Origin: Hydrangea macrophylla
Taxonomy: Eukaryota > Streptophyta > Magnoliopsida > Cornales > Hydrangeaceae
DNA: 64,000 bases
Direction of reading: 5' to 3'
Assembly: GCA_033977485.1 (NCBI GenBank)
Contig: CM066995.1
Span: 52,017,162 to 52,081,161 of the forward strand
The position numbers and the translations under genes are program-made. Positions 22,551 through 34,288 of this stretch are shown here, one piece after another. The notes beneath the pieces were generated by a model that saw only the letters and a program-made list of their open reading frames with translations, was not told where the DNA came from and did no database searches. Within the stretch, counting starts at the first letter, position 1. Each line of letters begins with the position of its first letter.

Positions 22551-22799
22551 TGGGCAGAACCCATCCTCCAAAAGATCGTATTCACATTGCCGGCGTTTTT
22601 TGCAAACGCCGTTAATTACCGGTGTAGATTCCTAATTTTGACCGACTGTCGAATTCAAGGGATGATTACCTCTAAAATCGATGACGGTAATCTCCGACGG
22701 AATTCGAAGATCTTCAAGGTGATTCAAGCTCTTCGGGAAGTTCTACAGTCTCGGTAAAATTTTCAAAGAAAAAAGGAAAGACCGAGCATTCAGAGAAAT

Positions 22800-25721
22800 T
22801 CGAGTGTAAAATACGTATAAGAGAAATAAAAGAACCAATTTGGAAAAGTTTGGTTTTGGTTTAAAAGTATTTCAAGAAAACCCTTTTGAAAAGAAATATA
22901 AAAAAATAAAAAATAAAAAATAAAAATAAAAAAGTAGAAAGAAAAGAAAAGAAATTTTGAAATGAAAAGAAAAAAAGAAGAAAAGAAATAAAAAAAAAAA
23001 GAGAGAAAGAAAAAAAATATACATAATGATCTATATAAATAACAGAAGACGGGGCGACACGCGGCGAAGCCGGTGGCACTCGCTGATTACTCTGCCGGCA
23101 CTCGCTAAATACTATGCCGGTAGTCACAAAGTGGCGGACCGACACTCAATGAGTGCTGCGGACAAGTCAGCGACTGCCGCGACCTGTAACAGTCTGTTTT
23201 TTTTTTAAATACGTATTGAACTTTAGAAGATGTCATGGCACATGCACAAACACACCAAAATTACCTAATTAACCTCTCAAGGTTGGTCTATATAAGGAGA
23301 TATACATCTCCATTACAAGATATATAAGGATTTTGATATAGAAGAGAGATACTATTGAGAGTTTGGATAGAGAGAAAGAAGGGAATTGAAGAAGAACCAT
23401 TAAAGGAGCTTGAAGAGCTTGAAGGAGGTTTGAAGATCTTCACCAAAGCAAGAAGAAAATCTAAGGTTATTGGAGGTAATCCTCTAATCCTAATTAGATT
23501 CAATCTAAAATTCAATCACAATACATAGAATTCTAGGATCCTATACACAATTTACAAAAAGTCTCTTCCCACCTCATTTTATCACACAACACTTGAATTG
23601 TGATTGAATTCTCATCTATTTGTTAGTGAATCATGGATTAAGTTTTGTAATAACCCCTTTTTTAAGAGAAAATTTGTTTTGAATCATCAATTTAGTTTGA
23701 ACTCTCTCTTCATTTGTTCATACTCTTCCCCTTTTGACCATCAATTTAGTTTGATCTCCAAGGACCATTAACTTGGGAGGAGAATTGAATAAAATAAATT
23801 TACATTCCTAAAGGATCATATGTTTGGAAGAGGAATTAGATGTAGATCTAGTTATTTTCATAATTTGATTGTTGTATCTAAGCATTCAAAGTTCATAGGA
23901 TTGAGTGAGTCCTTGAGGTTCTTTTGGTAGATCCTCAACATGGGATTTATGATGGAGATCTTCTAAGGCTAAATCCATGAATCTCATTTGTATTTCATTA
24001 TTATTTTGATAATCACAATCATACTTTATCTAGATTCTCTCTAGAATTATAGATCAAGTTGGATTCAAATCATGGACACCAATTCAATCATGGTGAAGTG
24101 AATTCATTAACCACTATGATCAAAGATTTTTAATTAAATCATGATCCATTGGAACTAAATGAGACCAATTGGAATGTGTTCATAACATAAAGATCTACCA
24201 CTGAAATTTTATTTTGATGAAAGTTTATAGTTAACATGGTTTGATCTTAGGATTTGTGAACTAGTCACTCTCTGTGCAAAATTTCAGAACAGTAAGTCAG
24301 TATTGATTTGAATAGATCAGAGCCTTAATCAAATAGTTTTTGATTTCAAATAAATTTTCTATGAAGTTAAACATGTTAGTGAGATCCTCTAAAAAGATTA
24401 AACTAATTCAGATTTATTTACTACTTTTAGAAAATCATACAAAATCTCTGGACAGAGAGTTGATAAATTCTTAGTGATGTCTGGCATTGGTCAAATTCCC
24501 AGAGATTGGACCATTTTGAGCTTTGATTTTCTTTTTGGGACATAAACTAAACTCATAGAAGCATCTTGTGTCAAAAAATATTAAGATCAAGCCATGGAAA
24601 GTATGCTTTTCCTATTTTTGAAAGTTTGGTATGCTTTCTGTAATTCCTGAAATTCTGTCACAGATTTGATAAAACTTACCAATAATGATCCAAATGGTTT
24701 TCTAATGTCCAAGGCTTGAAATATATGCTTTGATTGCGATTAATTGAACTTAAATCTAGAGACTAAATGATCCAAATCAACAAAGGATTCATAGTTTGTT
24801 CTTGTTCATGTTCATGCATTCATCAGATATGTATTGATTCTAACAAATTAGGTCATTATTTTGTATTGTGTTAAGTCATAATTAGTTAAACCTAGTCATG
24901 GGTTCCTTGTGATCATGTTGGGATTGTACCACCTCTATATGGCCATTACATTGGCTCTTAGTTGAGACTTATATATCTATAAGGGTGTTGTAATCTCAAC
25001 AAATTAGAAAGAATTCATGATTGTTTCAACTTTCCATGTTTGGTAGATTTAAGCTAGAAGTTTGGTATAATATTTACGATTCGATATTATATTCAAAGCA
25101 TGTGGACTAACCCTTTGTTTTGTACTGCTATGGAGGTACAATTTCTAGACGTTTCTCTAGTTTATTTTATTTCATGATTTTATTGATTTTTCGACTTCAT
25201 GCGCAACACCTTAGACTTGGGCTTTCTATTTTGTGTATGCATTGCACGTTTCTATATCACAGCTGGATCTCAAGTAAGTTTCCTTGTTCCTTACTGCATA
25301 TCATCTTGCTTGCTATTTGAATTATGTGATTTTGTATGCCTTTTAACGTTAGCAATCTTGCACCCTTGTTAACATGCTTATGGAATGTATATCTACATCT
25401 ATGTCTTAATTGAGGCATGCTTAGATTAATAATTCAATTAAAAAGGATATTGAGTAAGAGGCTTGTCACGAGATAGGATGAGAGGGGGTGTTTTAGTCCG
25501 TTGGGCTCTTTCCCCTTTCGTTCCATAATCCCCAAAACCTAGAAATCTCTAGTTTCCAAAAGATTAGTTTGCTATCAAAATGGTTTTTTAATTTTTCTTT
25601 AAAAATTAAGTGGTGATTCGTATTTTGAATTTGAAAAAGTTTAAAAAGCGTGATTAAAATGCGATATCCACAACCGGCGCTTCAATAATAAGCACCATTA
25701 ATTCCCCGTGCTTCCGTGACA
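22800..25721 (+). mobile_element. probable LTR-type insertion in plus orientation inside block D
   Basis: A TATA box (CTATATAAGG near 23288-23297) is followed by purine-rich leader-like sequence, and a long low-complexity U5-like stretch follows. The right side shows AAGTGGTGATTCG near 25608, which could be a decayed tRNA primer site, and CCGTGACA at 25721. A purine/A-rich tract (22870-23020) marks the left. No coding domain is found. The limits are uncertain and no target duplication was identified. Confidence 0.35.
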
Positions 25722-26988
25722 AATGCGGCTAATAAAGAAATAAATACCTATATAACCTAAAGAAACCATTTAAACCCAAACCATTTCAAAATCTAGTTAG
25801 ACATTCCAAAGACTTGTAAAAATATATAAACCCATTTATATAATAAGCCATAAACCCCCGAATTACAAGTTCCAAAAAGTACAAGCTTCACACACCTCAG
25901 CAAACAAGGTCCTAAAGTGAATCAAGTGCCGTACTTACATCACAAGTCCTGTTACAAGCTGCACAGTTTAACAACCTGCACAAATAAACATATATTACAA
26001 ACATGATACGAGTTCTATAAGCATAAGGAGCTCCCGGTCCTTCCTTGCCTCATTACGCGCAATTCTCTGCTCCAGTCCTTGCCCCTGAATGGTTATTTAT
26101 ATAACCACATATATTTGGATTTGTTTAAGCTAACTAATAAATATCAATCAAGCACACAGATAACAAATATGTTCCAATCCATCATAACACATAATTATTC
26201 GGTCTCTACGGAATAAGTGTACCTTCACCGATCTAAAGACTTAAGACCTAATCACGTCCCATGCCCCTTCAACATGTCACATTAATGCCTTTCTCGGCAA
26301 GTGACTGTCACCACTACAAATCCTCCCCCTTCAAGAGGACTTCTCACAGTGAATTAGCACAAATTTCCCTTTAACCCACATAGGCACATAAACATGTTCA
26401 TTTAGCATATATCATCATGTTTTTCATTTCAACATACCTTGGGCCAAGACGCATGAGTTTTTCCCCATATGAACTACACATGATATCTATATACAATTCC
26501 TAACATATCAAATGGATTAAACCATGGAACTATCCAAGAATCGAGATTAATATCACTTACCTCAAACGATCCGCTTAAGAAGGTGAAATACGAGTTCACG
26601 TATACTCCAAGTTCGATTACTATACAAATTCGGCCAATTTTGGTTATGGGTCCCACATGAGCCACCGGAAACCTATCGATTAAACTCGAAAGAAAAGCTA
26701 GATAAATGTAGGCCTTACCTCCATGAGTCCAAAACCGATTAGTTTCGTATCGAAGAGTGGAGGTCGTTTGATAGTCGGATCGTTGAGAAATGTTTAAGAC
26801 CACAAAAGCTCTTCTCTTTCTCTTCTCTTGCCTCTAGTAATATGTTTGGAATGAGAAAGAAGACTAAGTCTTCGTTCCCTCTCTCCTCCTTATAAATATC
26901 TAAACCCATTATGGGTATTCTAATGAAACCCCCACTACTTTTGGTTCATTCTAATTATACCCCCACTAGTTATTAAACTAACTAGTTA

Positions 26989-28187
26989 TGTCACACCCCG
27001 GATCCACTTTCTAAAATAATTGAAATATTTACATTAAAACTATAAATAATCAAGTGTATTTCAAAACCCTCCAAATATTTTTTTTTGAGGACGAAATTTT
27101 TAAAAGGTGGAGAGAATGTCACACCCTTACTTTTTCATTTTATTACTTTTAAATAATTATTTTATTTTAAGGGGTCAAAATAGAATTCTAAATTTTATTG
27201 GGGGTTTAACTATAAATTAGAAAATTAGTGGTGAGTCACATTGCCATGTGTCATGTTTGTATATGAATTGTCCTTTGTAATTGACACGAGTGTGTTGTGC
27301 GTCTTAGATTATGATCAGTAGGTATATGATGTATATATATTAGTGCATATATTAATACCTAGTATTTAGAAAATCTAGACTAGGAATTAAAGCATTCCAA
27401 TTCGTGTGTGTGGTAGTAAAGTTGGTGAAGGCTAGCTAAGGTCACGTTTGGCCTTGGCTTAGGGAGGAGATGCATGGCTAGTAAGGCCATATTTGGGACG
27501 GCTGTTCAACTGGTTTTCAATTGGTGTATTTATTTAAGGTACAGGGGTTGTATACAATATGCTTCCAAATCTCCGGAGTATTTCTTTATTATCTCTCTTG
27601 TACTCTTTTGGAGTTATACTGTGTTTTCATTTGGAATCTATGAATTTATGGTAAATGTGTTGGTAGAAAGTGTGTTGGCTAAATACCACGGAACTGATGG
27701 GTATATGAGTAAGGAGCACCTGCCAAGAGCCAATAGTCCAGAGACCAGAAAAGTCATGAGTGGCTTGGTAAAAGGTGAGGTGAGGTAAGGTGACTCTTGC
27801 TATATTACCACAAAGAGTCCTGGTATGATGCTCTTGGGGGTGAGGGTTGAATGTGGGATAGGTGTATTTTTTTTAAAACCTATCAAATTGTGTATTCTTT
27901 TTGCTTTTGAGTTGTTTATTCCTGTCATATTGTATACTTCCCCGTGTGTTATGGTAAATGCAGGTAACACCAGTAGCTGAGGAAATGAAGGAATAGAATA
28001 AAGTCAATTTGAGCGTGGTATAGAGTATCGTGGGGGTTCGGGCTAGTTGGTTTTAATTATGTGAGGGGAATTGCTGTAATATTTTATACAGCTCAAGTGT
28101 AATTATTTTATGGTTTTGAAATACACTTGATTATTTATAGTTTTAATATATTTCAATTATTTTAGAAAGTGGATCCGGGGTGTGACA
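26989..28187. mobile_element. truncated LTR element 'E' with inverted LTR 3' ends
   Basis: The insertion is flanked by a perfect AGTTA duplication (26984-26988 and 28188-28192). The right part (27117-28187) is a complete-looking LTR. The left 83 bp (26989-27071) are the reverse complement of the last about 80 bp of that same LTR, apart from a 4-base difference. Between them lies the 3' end of an internal region (TTGAGGACGAAATTTTT) and a polypurine tract (AAAAGGTGGAGAGAA, 27102-27116). All coding sequence is gone. Confidence 0.85.
27117..28187 (+). repeat. element E LTR
   Basis: The LTR runs from TGTCACACCCTTAC to GGGGTGTGACA, 1071 bp, directly after a polypurine tract. A 104-codon open frame inside it (27474-27788) has no recognised domain and is probably meaningless. 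Confidence 0.8.
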
Positions 28188-28618
28188 AGTTAACTACCCA
28201 AAAGTACTTAAGTATTTATCTAAGTTCGTGTGGGTCCCACATGTGGTCCCATATACAAATTATACAAAGTTACTAATTAGCCTACTAATTATGCAACGTG
28301 TCTAATTTCGTCCTCACCAGGTATCTAATGACTCCAATGAGTCGCTATCAGTAATATAATAATAAATTATATTTACATATGCCTAAATAAATATTTAAGC
28401 ACATAATTATGAGTTAATACTCATTTTCCCACCCGTAGGGAAATCTTACATGTTCAACTTCCGGACTACTTTTTAGGCCAATACTAGGTTCTCAAAGACA
28501 ACCCATTACACTAGTGAGTCATCACTCACTTTCACATGTGTTAATTAATACAACAATTAGCATACCATGATGCTAAAATAATATAAATAAATACCGCGGG
28601 AGCGGGTATGACAACTAC

Positions 28619-29454
28619 TCCTTCCTTTGCTATCTTCGTAATTGTTTACTTGATTTCAAAGTACAAATAAAAATCAACTTTCAAAAAAAGGTTTAAAATG
28701 CCATAACTTTTAATGTTCCAATCATTTTTAAATAAATTTCTATTTTTTGGAATCTCCCTGTCGAACAAATTTTTTAAATTGTAAATTTAACTTACATTTT
28801 TTAGTGAAATTTCATTGAGTTTATTAATTGAAATTTCACTAACTTTGTAAGGAGAATTTCTCCTAGGTAGAGTTTTTAACGTAGGGGGTATGATAAGATG
28901 ATTTCGTATAAATTATGGATGAGATTTCTATTCGTCTCTCACATTTGTAGAGTTGCAAAGAAATTGTGCCTTCAACATGATTTTTACGTAAAATTTGAGT
29001 TCATTTGGTTTAATTCTTATTGCCTGTGGTATTTTTTTTTTTACTGAAAAATGAAAGTTAATTTGTCAAAGATGTATCTTAATTAACTTAGACATTATCT
29101 CTTAGTAAAATTTGAATTATTTTTGTACAATCTTAATTGCCAAGAGTACTTTTGTCATGAAAAAATAGAAGTCGAAGTGGTCAAAGAAGATATCTTAACA
29201 GAAATTACTCATTGAGGAAATTTTTAGGAGAGCTTTCAAATATGTTTGTCCTTTAAATTCTTGTAATTGATTATGGAGATTTACGGCTAAATTTCTAATT
29301 TCAAAACTACATCAACATTTTTGCGTGTATTATATATATATATATATATATTTGGTCTTCAAATTGTCTCCTATGTAATGTGCGAATTCATTGCTTATGT
29401 TAGATAAACGTAGTTATATATATATATATATATATGTTGAAACGTGGAAGTTCA
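28619..29454. other. AT-rich spacer
   Basis: No gene is seen. Two TA dinucleotide runs lie near 29330-29350 and 29415-29435. A pair of GTGAAATTTCA-like sites near 28803-28845 is reminiscent of the palindrome array at 21.3-21.9 kb. Confidence 0.6.
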
Positions 29455-29692
29455 TTGAAAATCATGAATGAACAGCCTCACAAGAAATCAGAGACTGAAT
29501 ACAGGAAGGAATGACTTCAAAGAAAAATACATCCGTTTTAGCATACCAAGCTATAGTATGAGCAACTTTATTCCCCTCCCTTCGCATATGGACTATCTCT
29601 GAGATATTCAACCTATAAAGTTTCAGCTTGGCTGCATCAATAATATGGCCATAAGGGGCTCAGGATGAGTCTTCATCTTTCAAAAAATTCAC

Positions 29693-29870
29693 TAGGGGTG
29701 GAAATTTGGGTTCTCGTGTCATTAATTGGGTTGCGTACTTTGGGTTTGATTTTTAGTTTCGAGTGCTATTCATCTATAATACAAACTATTTTAAATTAAT
29801 CGTGCAATGTTGTGTCATGTTCGGGTTGTCTGAGTAAAACGGGTTGTTGTGTAAAAAATTGCCACCCCTA
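29693..29870. mobile_element. 178-bp hAT-type MITE
   Basis: The ends are TAGGGGTGGAAATTT and, in reverse, TAGGGGTGGCAATTTTTT. A perfect 8-bp target duplication, AAATTCAC, lies at 29685-29692 and 29871-29878, as expected for hAT insertion. It is inside the RNase H-like pseudogene. Confidence 0.92.
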
Positions 29871-29959
29871 AAATTCACCACATTCAGCGAGTTGAGTTCT
29901 AAAATATCCACAGTGATATCGACCTCATCCAAAAGCATCACAAGTCCGAATTAAGTAGT

Positions 29960-30954
29960 AGGGATGGCAATGGGGTGGGTTTTCCGGGTTCCTTGCCCCG
30001 CCCCGCCCCTAATAGTTAGGGTATGGGGGTGACTTTCATGGGGTAGGGTCGAGTATGGGGGGAGGGCGTTCAATCCGGGTCGGGGTCGGGGTCGGGGTCG
30101 GGTATAGGGTCAAAACCCCCGAACTCGCCCCGATTATACTTCTTATTTACATTAATACCATCAAGTAAATTGAGTATTACATTCTTACCCCTGTTAGTAT
30201 AAATAGTCAGAAGTGAAATTATGACTGTCGGCGCCTCTCATCTCTCTCAACAGTCAACTCTCAAGACTCCAAGAAATCAAGACTCATAGTCTCATTTCTG
30301 TCATGAATCAAGACTTTTATCTCTCTCAAGATTCTCCTCTCTGACTTTCTCTCAAACCTCTGAAATTTCTAGACCCTTCATATCACAGATTTTTCTTTAT
30401 GCTCTGTTTCAAGCTTTAGCAGCAGACCTAATGTTCCATTGTTGTTCTTCAATCGAAGATCAGATGATTTCAAGGTTAGGAAGTGCTTCATCAGTTCTAG
30501 AAAGCTCCAATGAGGATTCGAATTAGAACGATTTGGTTGAGACATTCAAACTTGGGTCAATGTTTGCAATATGGTATCTACTGAAAAGTGTTCTTTGTGC
30601 TCTGTATGTATCTATTTCACATCTATTACACCTTGAAAAGTGTTCTTTTTTGTTGTATCAATACTAACATATATACCCAAATTATTATAAGCATGACTTT
30701 ATTATGTTTGGATGTTGTTTAAATTAATTTTGAATCTAAATTTTGTATGATACCCAGATTATAAAAAAAAAAAAAAAGAAGAACAAGCCTAATCAGTGCA
30801 GAACGGGGTGGGGCCGGGTCCCCCAGTTGCAGTCGGGGTCGGACTTGGGAGGAGGTCCCCCTCGGGGCCGGGCGGGGGTGGGGTCGGGGTAGGGGTTAAT
30901 CTTAGCAGGGCGGGGTATGGGGGCCCCGTCCCATACCCACCCTGTTGCTATCCC
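29960..30954. mobile_element. non-autonomous hAT element of about 1 kb
   Basis: The left terminus is AGGGATGGCAATGGGGTGGG and the right terminus, in reverse, is GGGATAGCAACAGGGTGGG. Subterminal regions are rich in GGGGTCGGG repeats. The flanks share TAAGTA (29952-29957 and 30955-30960), 6 of the 8 bases expected for a target duplication. No transposase frame is present. It splits the RNase H-like pseudogene. Confidence 0.8.
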
Positions 30955-30956
30955 TA

Positions 30957-33300
30957 AGTACCGCCATTACCTCACACACCAAAGTGTCCAGATTACCGCT
31001 TGCGAATAGAGAGAGGCCGATTAGGACGTGACCATTATGATCACGAACCCCTACCACCACCCCATATCCATTTAAATCTTTGAAGCATGCCCCATCCACA
31101 TTGATTTTAATCAACCCTTGAAGTAGTTATTCGACGATCTTCATAATTACTTTTTGTTTGTTTGTTTTTTTTTTCCTCACAAAAAAGAGAGATTTCATTG
31201 AATTTCATGCAAATTGTATCATATAAATAACATCACAAGACAATCTATTAATAATCCAAGCGGGAAAACTATCAAACGAAAATATACCTTCATATAAATA
31301 ATTAGCAAATCTAGTATTGTAATTAATATCATATGCTAAAATATTGCTTTTCCTTCTAGAATTACGACTTGCTACTAAGGAGTTTAGGGAGGAAGTCACT
31401 AGAGAGACCCACAAAAGAGATCGTCACTAAGCTCTCCAGATCTATGAATAACCCCACCAAAACTTCAGATTTGATGAGAGAATGCTAGATCTGATGGAGA
31501 CAATACTGAATTTGCATGAAAAAAATCACCAAATATGAAAATACAACTCTTTAACTACGAGGAGGAGCAAAATGATGTGACCATTGGAAAAAGAAAGCTA
31601 ATAGATCACAAGTGGGAACTGGACTAGGAAAAAAAAACCCTCAATGAGAGGGAGAAGAAAAAACTCATGAATAGTGACCAAAACCCTCCTAAATAGGGGC
31701 ATCAAAAGCCTCGACAACGAGGTACTCTCTCACACACCAAATGGTCCAGATTACCGCCTGCGAACAGAGAGAGCCGATTAGGACGTGACCATTATGATCA
31801 CGAACCACTGTCCCTACCCCAAATCCATTTAAATCCTTGAAACATGCCCCATCCACATTGATTTTAATCAACCCCTGAAGTAGTTATTGGTCGATCTTCA
31901 TAATTACTTTTTTGTTTGTTTGTTTGTTTGTTTTTTTTTTTTTTTTTTTAATTTCTCACAAAAAAGAGAGATTTCATTGAATTTCATGCAAATTATATCT
32001 TAGAAATAACATCGCAAGACAATCTACTAATAATCCAAGCGGGAAAACTATCAAACAAAAATATATCTTCATACAAATAATTAGCAAATCTAGTACCGTA
32101 ATTAATATCATGTGCTAAAATATTGCTTTTCCTTCTAGAATTACGACTTGCTACTGAGCAGTTCAGGGAGGAAGTCACTAGAGAGACCCACAAAAGAGAT
32201 TGCCACTAAGCTCTCCAGATCTACGAATAAGCCCCACTAAAACTTCAGATCTGATAAGAGAATGCTAGATCTGATGGAGATAATATTGAATTTGCATGAA
32301 AAAAATCACCAAATATGAAAATACAACGCTTTAACTACGAGGAGGAGTAAACTGATGTGATCACTGGAAAAGAAAGCAAGTAGATCACAAGTGGGAACTG
32401 GACCAGGGAAAAAAAAAACCCTCAACGAGAGGGAGAAGAGAAATACTCATGAATAGCGACCAAAACCCTCCTAAATAGGGACACCAAAAGCCTCGATAAC
32501 GAGGTACTCTCCCACACACCAAATGGTCTGGATCACCGCCTGCGAACAGAGAGAGCAGATTAGGACGTGACCATTATGATCACGAACCACCGTCCCCATC
32601 CCATATCCATTTAAATCTTTGAAACATGCCCCATCCACATTGATTTTAATCAACCCCTGAAGTAGTTATTGGACGATCTTCATAATTACATTTTTTTTTT
32701 GTTTTTTTGTTTTGTTTTGTTTTTTTTTTCCTCACAAAAAAGAGAGATTTCATTGAATTTCATGCAAATTATATCATAGAAATAACATCACAAGACAATC
32801 TATTAATAATCCAAGCGGGAAAATTATCAAACGAAAATATATCTTCGTGTAAATAATTAGCAAATCTAGTACTGTAATTAATATCATATGCTAAAATATT
32901 GCTTTCCCTTCTAGAATTACGACTTGCTACTGAGCAGTTCAAGGAGGAAGTCACTAGAGACCCACAAAAGAGATCGCCACTAAGCTCTCCAGATCTACGA
33001 ATAAGCCCCACTAAAACTTCAGATCTGATAAGAGAATGCTAGATCTGATGGAGATAACGTTGAGTTTGCATGAAAAAAATCACCAAATATGAAAATACAA
33101 CTCTTTAACTACGAGGAGGAATAAAATGATGTGACCACTGGAAAAGAAAACAAGTAGATCACAAGTGAGAATTGGACCGGGAAAAAAAAAAAAAAAAAGA
33201 AAAACCTCAACGAGAGGGAGAAGAAAACACTCATGAATAGTGACCAAAACCCTCCTAAATAGGGACACCAAAAGCCTCGATAACGAGGTACTCTCTCCCA
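30957..33300 (-). repeat. three tandem copies of a ~0.76-0.78-kb unit with RNase H-like fragments
   Basis: The landmark TTGATTTTAATCAACCC recurs at 31101, 31858 and 32640, giving units of 757 and 782 bp. Each unit has, on the minus strand, a C-terminal-like RNase H piece (for example 31993-32193, KSNILAHDIN...FPAWIISRL), a T/A-rich spacer and an N-terminal piece beginning MIKINVDGACFKDLNG (31689-31871 and 32471-32653). Unit ends share GAGGTACTCTC. Each fragment is truncated, so none would make a whole RNase H domain. Confidence 0.85.
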
Positions 33301-33905
33301 ACAACTTTCTCGAGAGTGCTTTTTTCTTAGAGAGAGAGAGATTATATTGAAATCTTAGTCTTTCATAATTTCTATTTTAAATAATAATTGATTTAACAAC
33401 TTTCCAATTAAATGAGACTAATCAAAATATTCATCACATAACATTGATCATTGAATAAAAATACCTTTCTTCCTCAAAAAAATAACCACCCGTTGATGAT
33501 AACAAAATTCTGAGTCAACTCACCCACATGGGCAAGAACTTGCCACTCCTACCATACAATATGATTAGTATAATAGTAGTATTAAACATGGATATTTTCA
33601 TGACCCAAAAATCCTCTTCATCCCCTCCAATCAATTCAACTTTCCATATCCATCCAATTCCAACTCCCAGGTCAAAATTTTGATATTTTCTCTCCTGGGA
33701 GTAAAATATTTTACCAGGTCAATCATGGCTGCCTGCTAAATAATTCAAAAAAATAAAAGCAATTACGACGTCGTTTTTCAAGTAGTGAGATTTAAACGTT
33801 GTCGTTCTGGTCAAAATGTCTCCATAGCAACGTCACTTTTTTCTGATTGAGGCCTCTCTCCTCACTGCCCTTTTAGTTGATTTAGGAGTTGTCACCCCCA
33901 TTACC

Positions 33906-33936
<31 letters not shown>

Positions 33937-34288
33937 ATGTTCCTCTGCAGCACCCAACGTTGACCTCAAAATCATCGGAGATCTGTCTACGAAGTCTCTG
34001 GTACTCTTCACCAAAGAACGCGTCACTGTTCACAAGCTCACGATCTGTTCACATCTATTCACATGAGCCATTTGTTTCTCTAATTTTAGGTCAGATCTTG
34101 TTTCACTTGCTCTTTGTTTATCTGATTCGACTCGTTTTACTTTTTGATTTTTGTTATACACCACTCGGATTACGAATTATAATTATTATTTTTATACTAA
34201 ATCTAGGGTTTGCTTTACTCTGATTATTGCAGATCTGGTTCAATTAAGTGGGTCAATCAACCAAAAAAAAAAAAAAATAGCGAAATAA
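33301..34288 (+). promoter_or_regulatory. CAF1 upstream region and 5' UTR
   Basis: No other gene lies between the tandem array and the CAF1 start codon. A (TC)n tract at 33910-33936, common in plant 5' UTRs and core promoters, marks the probable transcription start region. A possible 5' UTR intron runs from about 34090 (AG|GTCAGATC) to 34232 (ATTATTGCAG|), but the donor is weak. An A-run of about 15 bases ends just before the start codon region. No clear TATA box is seen near the (TC)n tract. Confidence 0.5.
33910..33936. repeat. (TC)n microsatellite in the CAF1 5' region
   Basis: A run of about 13 TC dinucleotides lies roughly 350 bp before the CAF1 start codon. Confidence 0.95.

Larger units (their letters stand above)
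22214..28613 (-). mobile_element. large minus-strand LTR-type block 'D' with nested insertions
   Basis: The block starts TGTCACGACCCGG at 22214 and ends GGGTATGACA at 28613. A perfect ACTAC lies on both sides (22209-22213 and 28614-28618). Read on the minus strand, the first several hundred bases resemble the start of the element B LTR (GAGAACC, then CCTGGTGAGGACGAA and a GTAGGCTAATTAGTAAC run), and the final bases resemble the B LTR end (TGGCGTGCCAC ... GACA). A minus-strand TATA-like ATATTTATAAGG lies near 26893-26904. The simplest reading is one solo LTR interrupted by later insertions. Confidence 0.55.
29457..31114 (-). pseudogene. RNase H-like (RVT_3-type) pseudogene, interrupted twice
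   Basis: The N-terminal part at 30902-31114 begins MIKINVDGACFKDLNGYG and continues VRDHNGHVLIG, the typical start of plant RNase H-like domains of LINE-derived or host proteins. The middle lies left of the larger insertion (29880-29950; it includes an ILELNSLNVVNF block, equivalent to the usual 'ES DSL xVV' strand). The C-terminal part lies at about 29457-29690 and includes a MRREGNKVAHTIAWYA run, the family's REGNxVAHxLA motif. Two transposons sit between these parts and frame changes are present, so it is dead. It may be the tail of a LINE or a tandem-duplicated RNase H gene. Confidence 0.7.

Noticed and set aside
23026..23208. Locally GC-richer stretch as a possible gene or exon
   Set aside because: Only a 60-codon frame with CACTCGCT-type repeats and no domain; more likely LTR sequence.
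22214..25721. Reading 22214-25721 as a separate LTR with TGTCACG...CGTGACA ends
   Set aside because: The ends pair over 7 bp, but no 5-bp duplication flanks this interval, while ACTAC flanks 22214-28613; kept only as a lower-confidence inner element.
27474..27788. 104-codon open frame
   Set aside because: It lies wholly inside the LTR of element E, has no domain and is probably chance.
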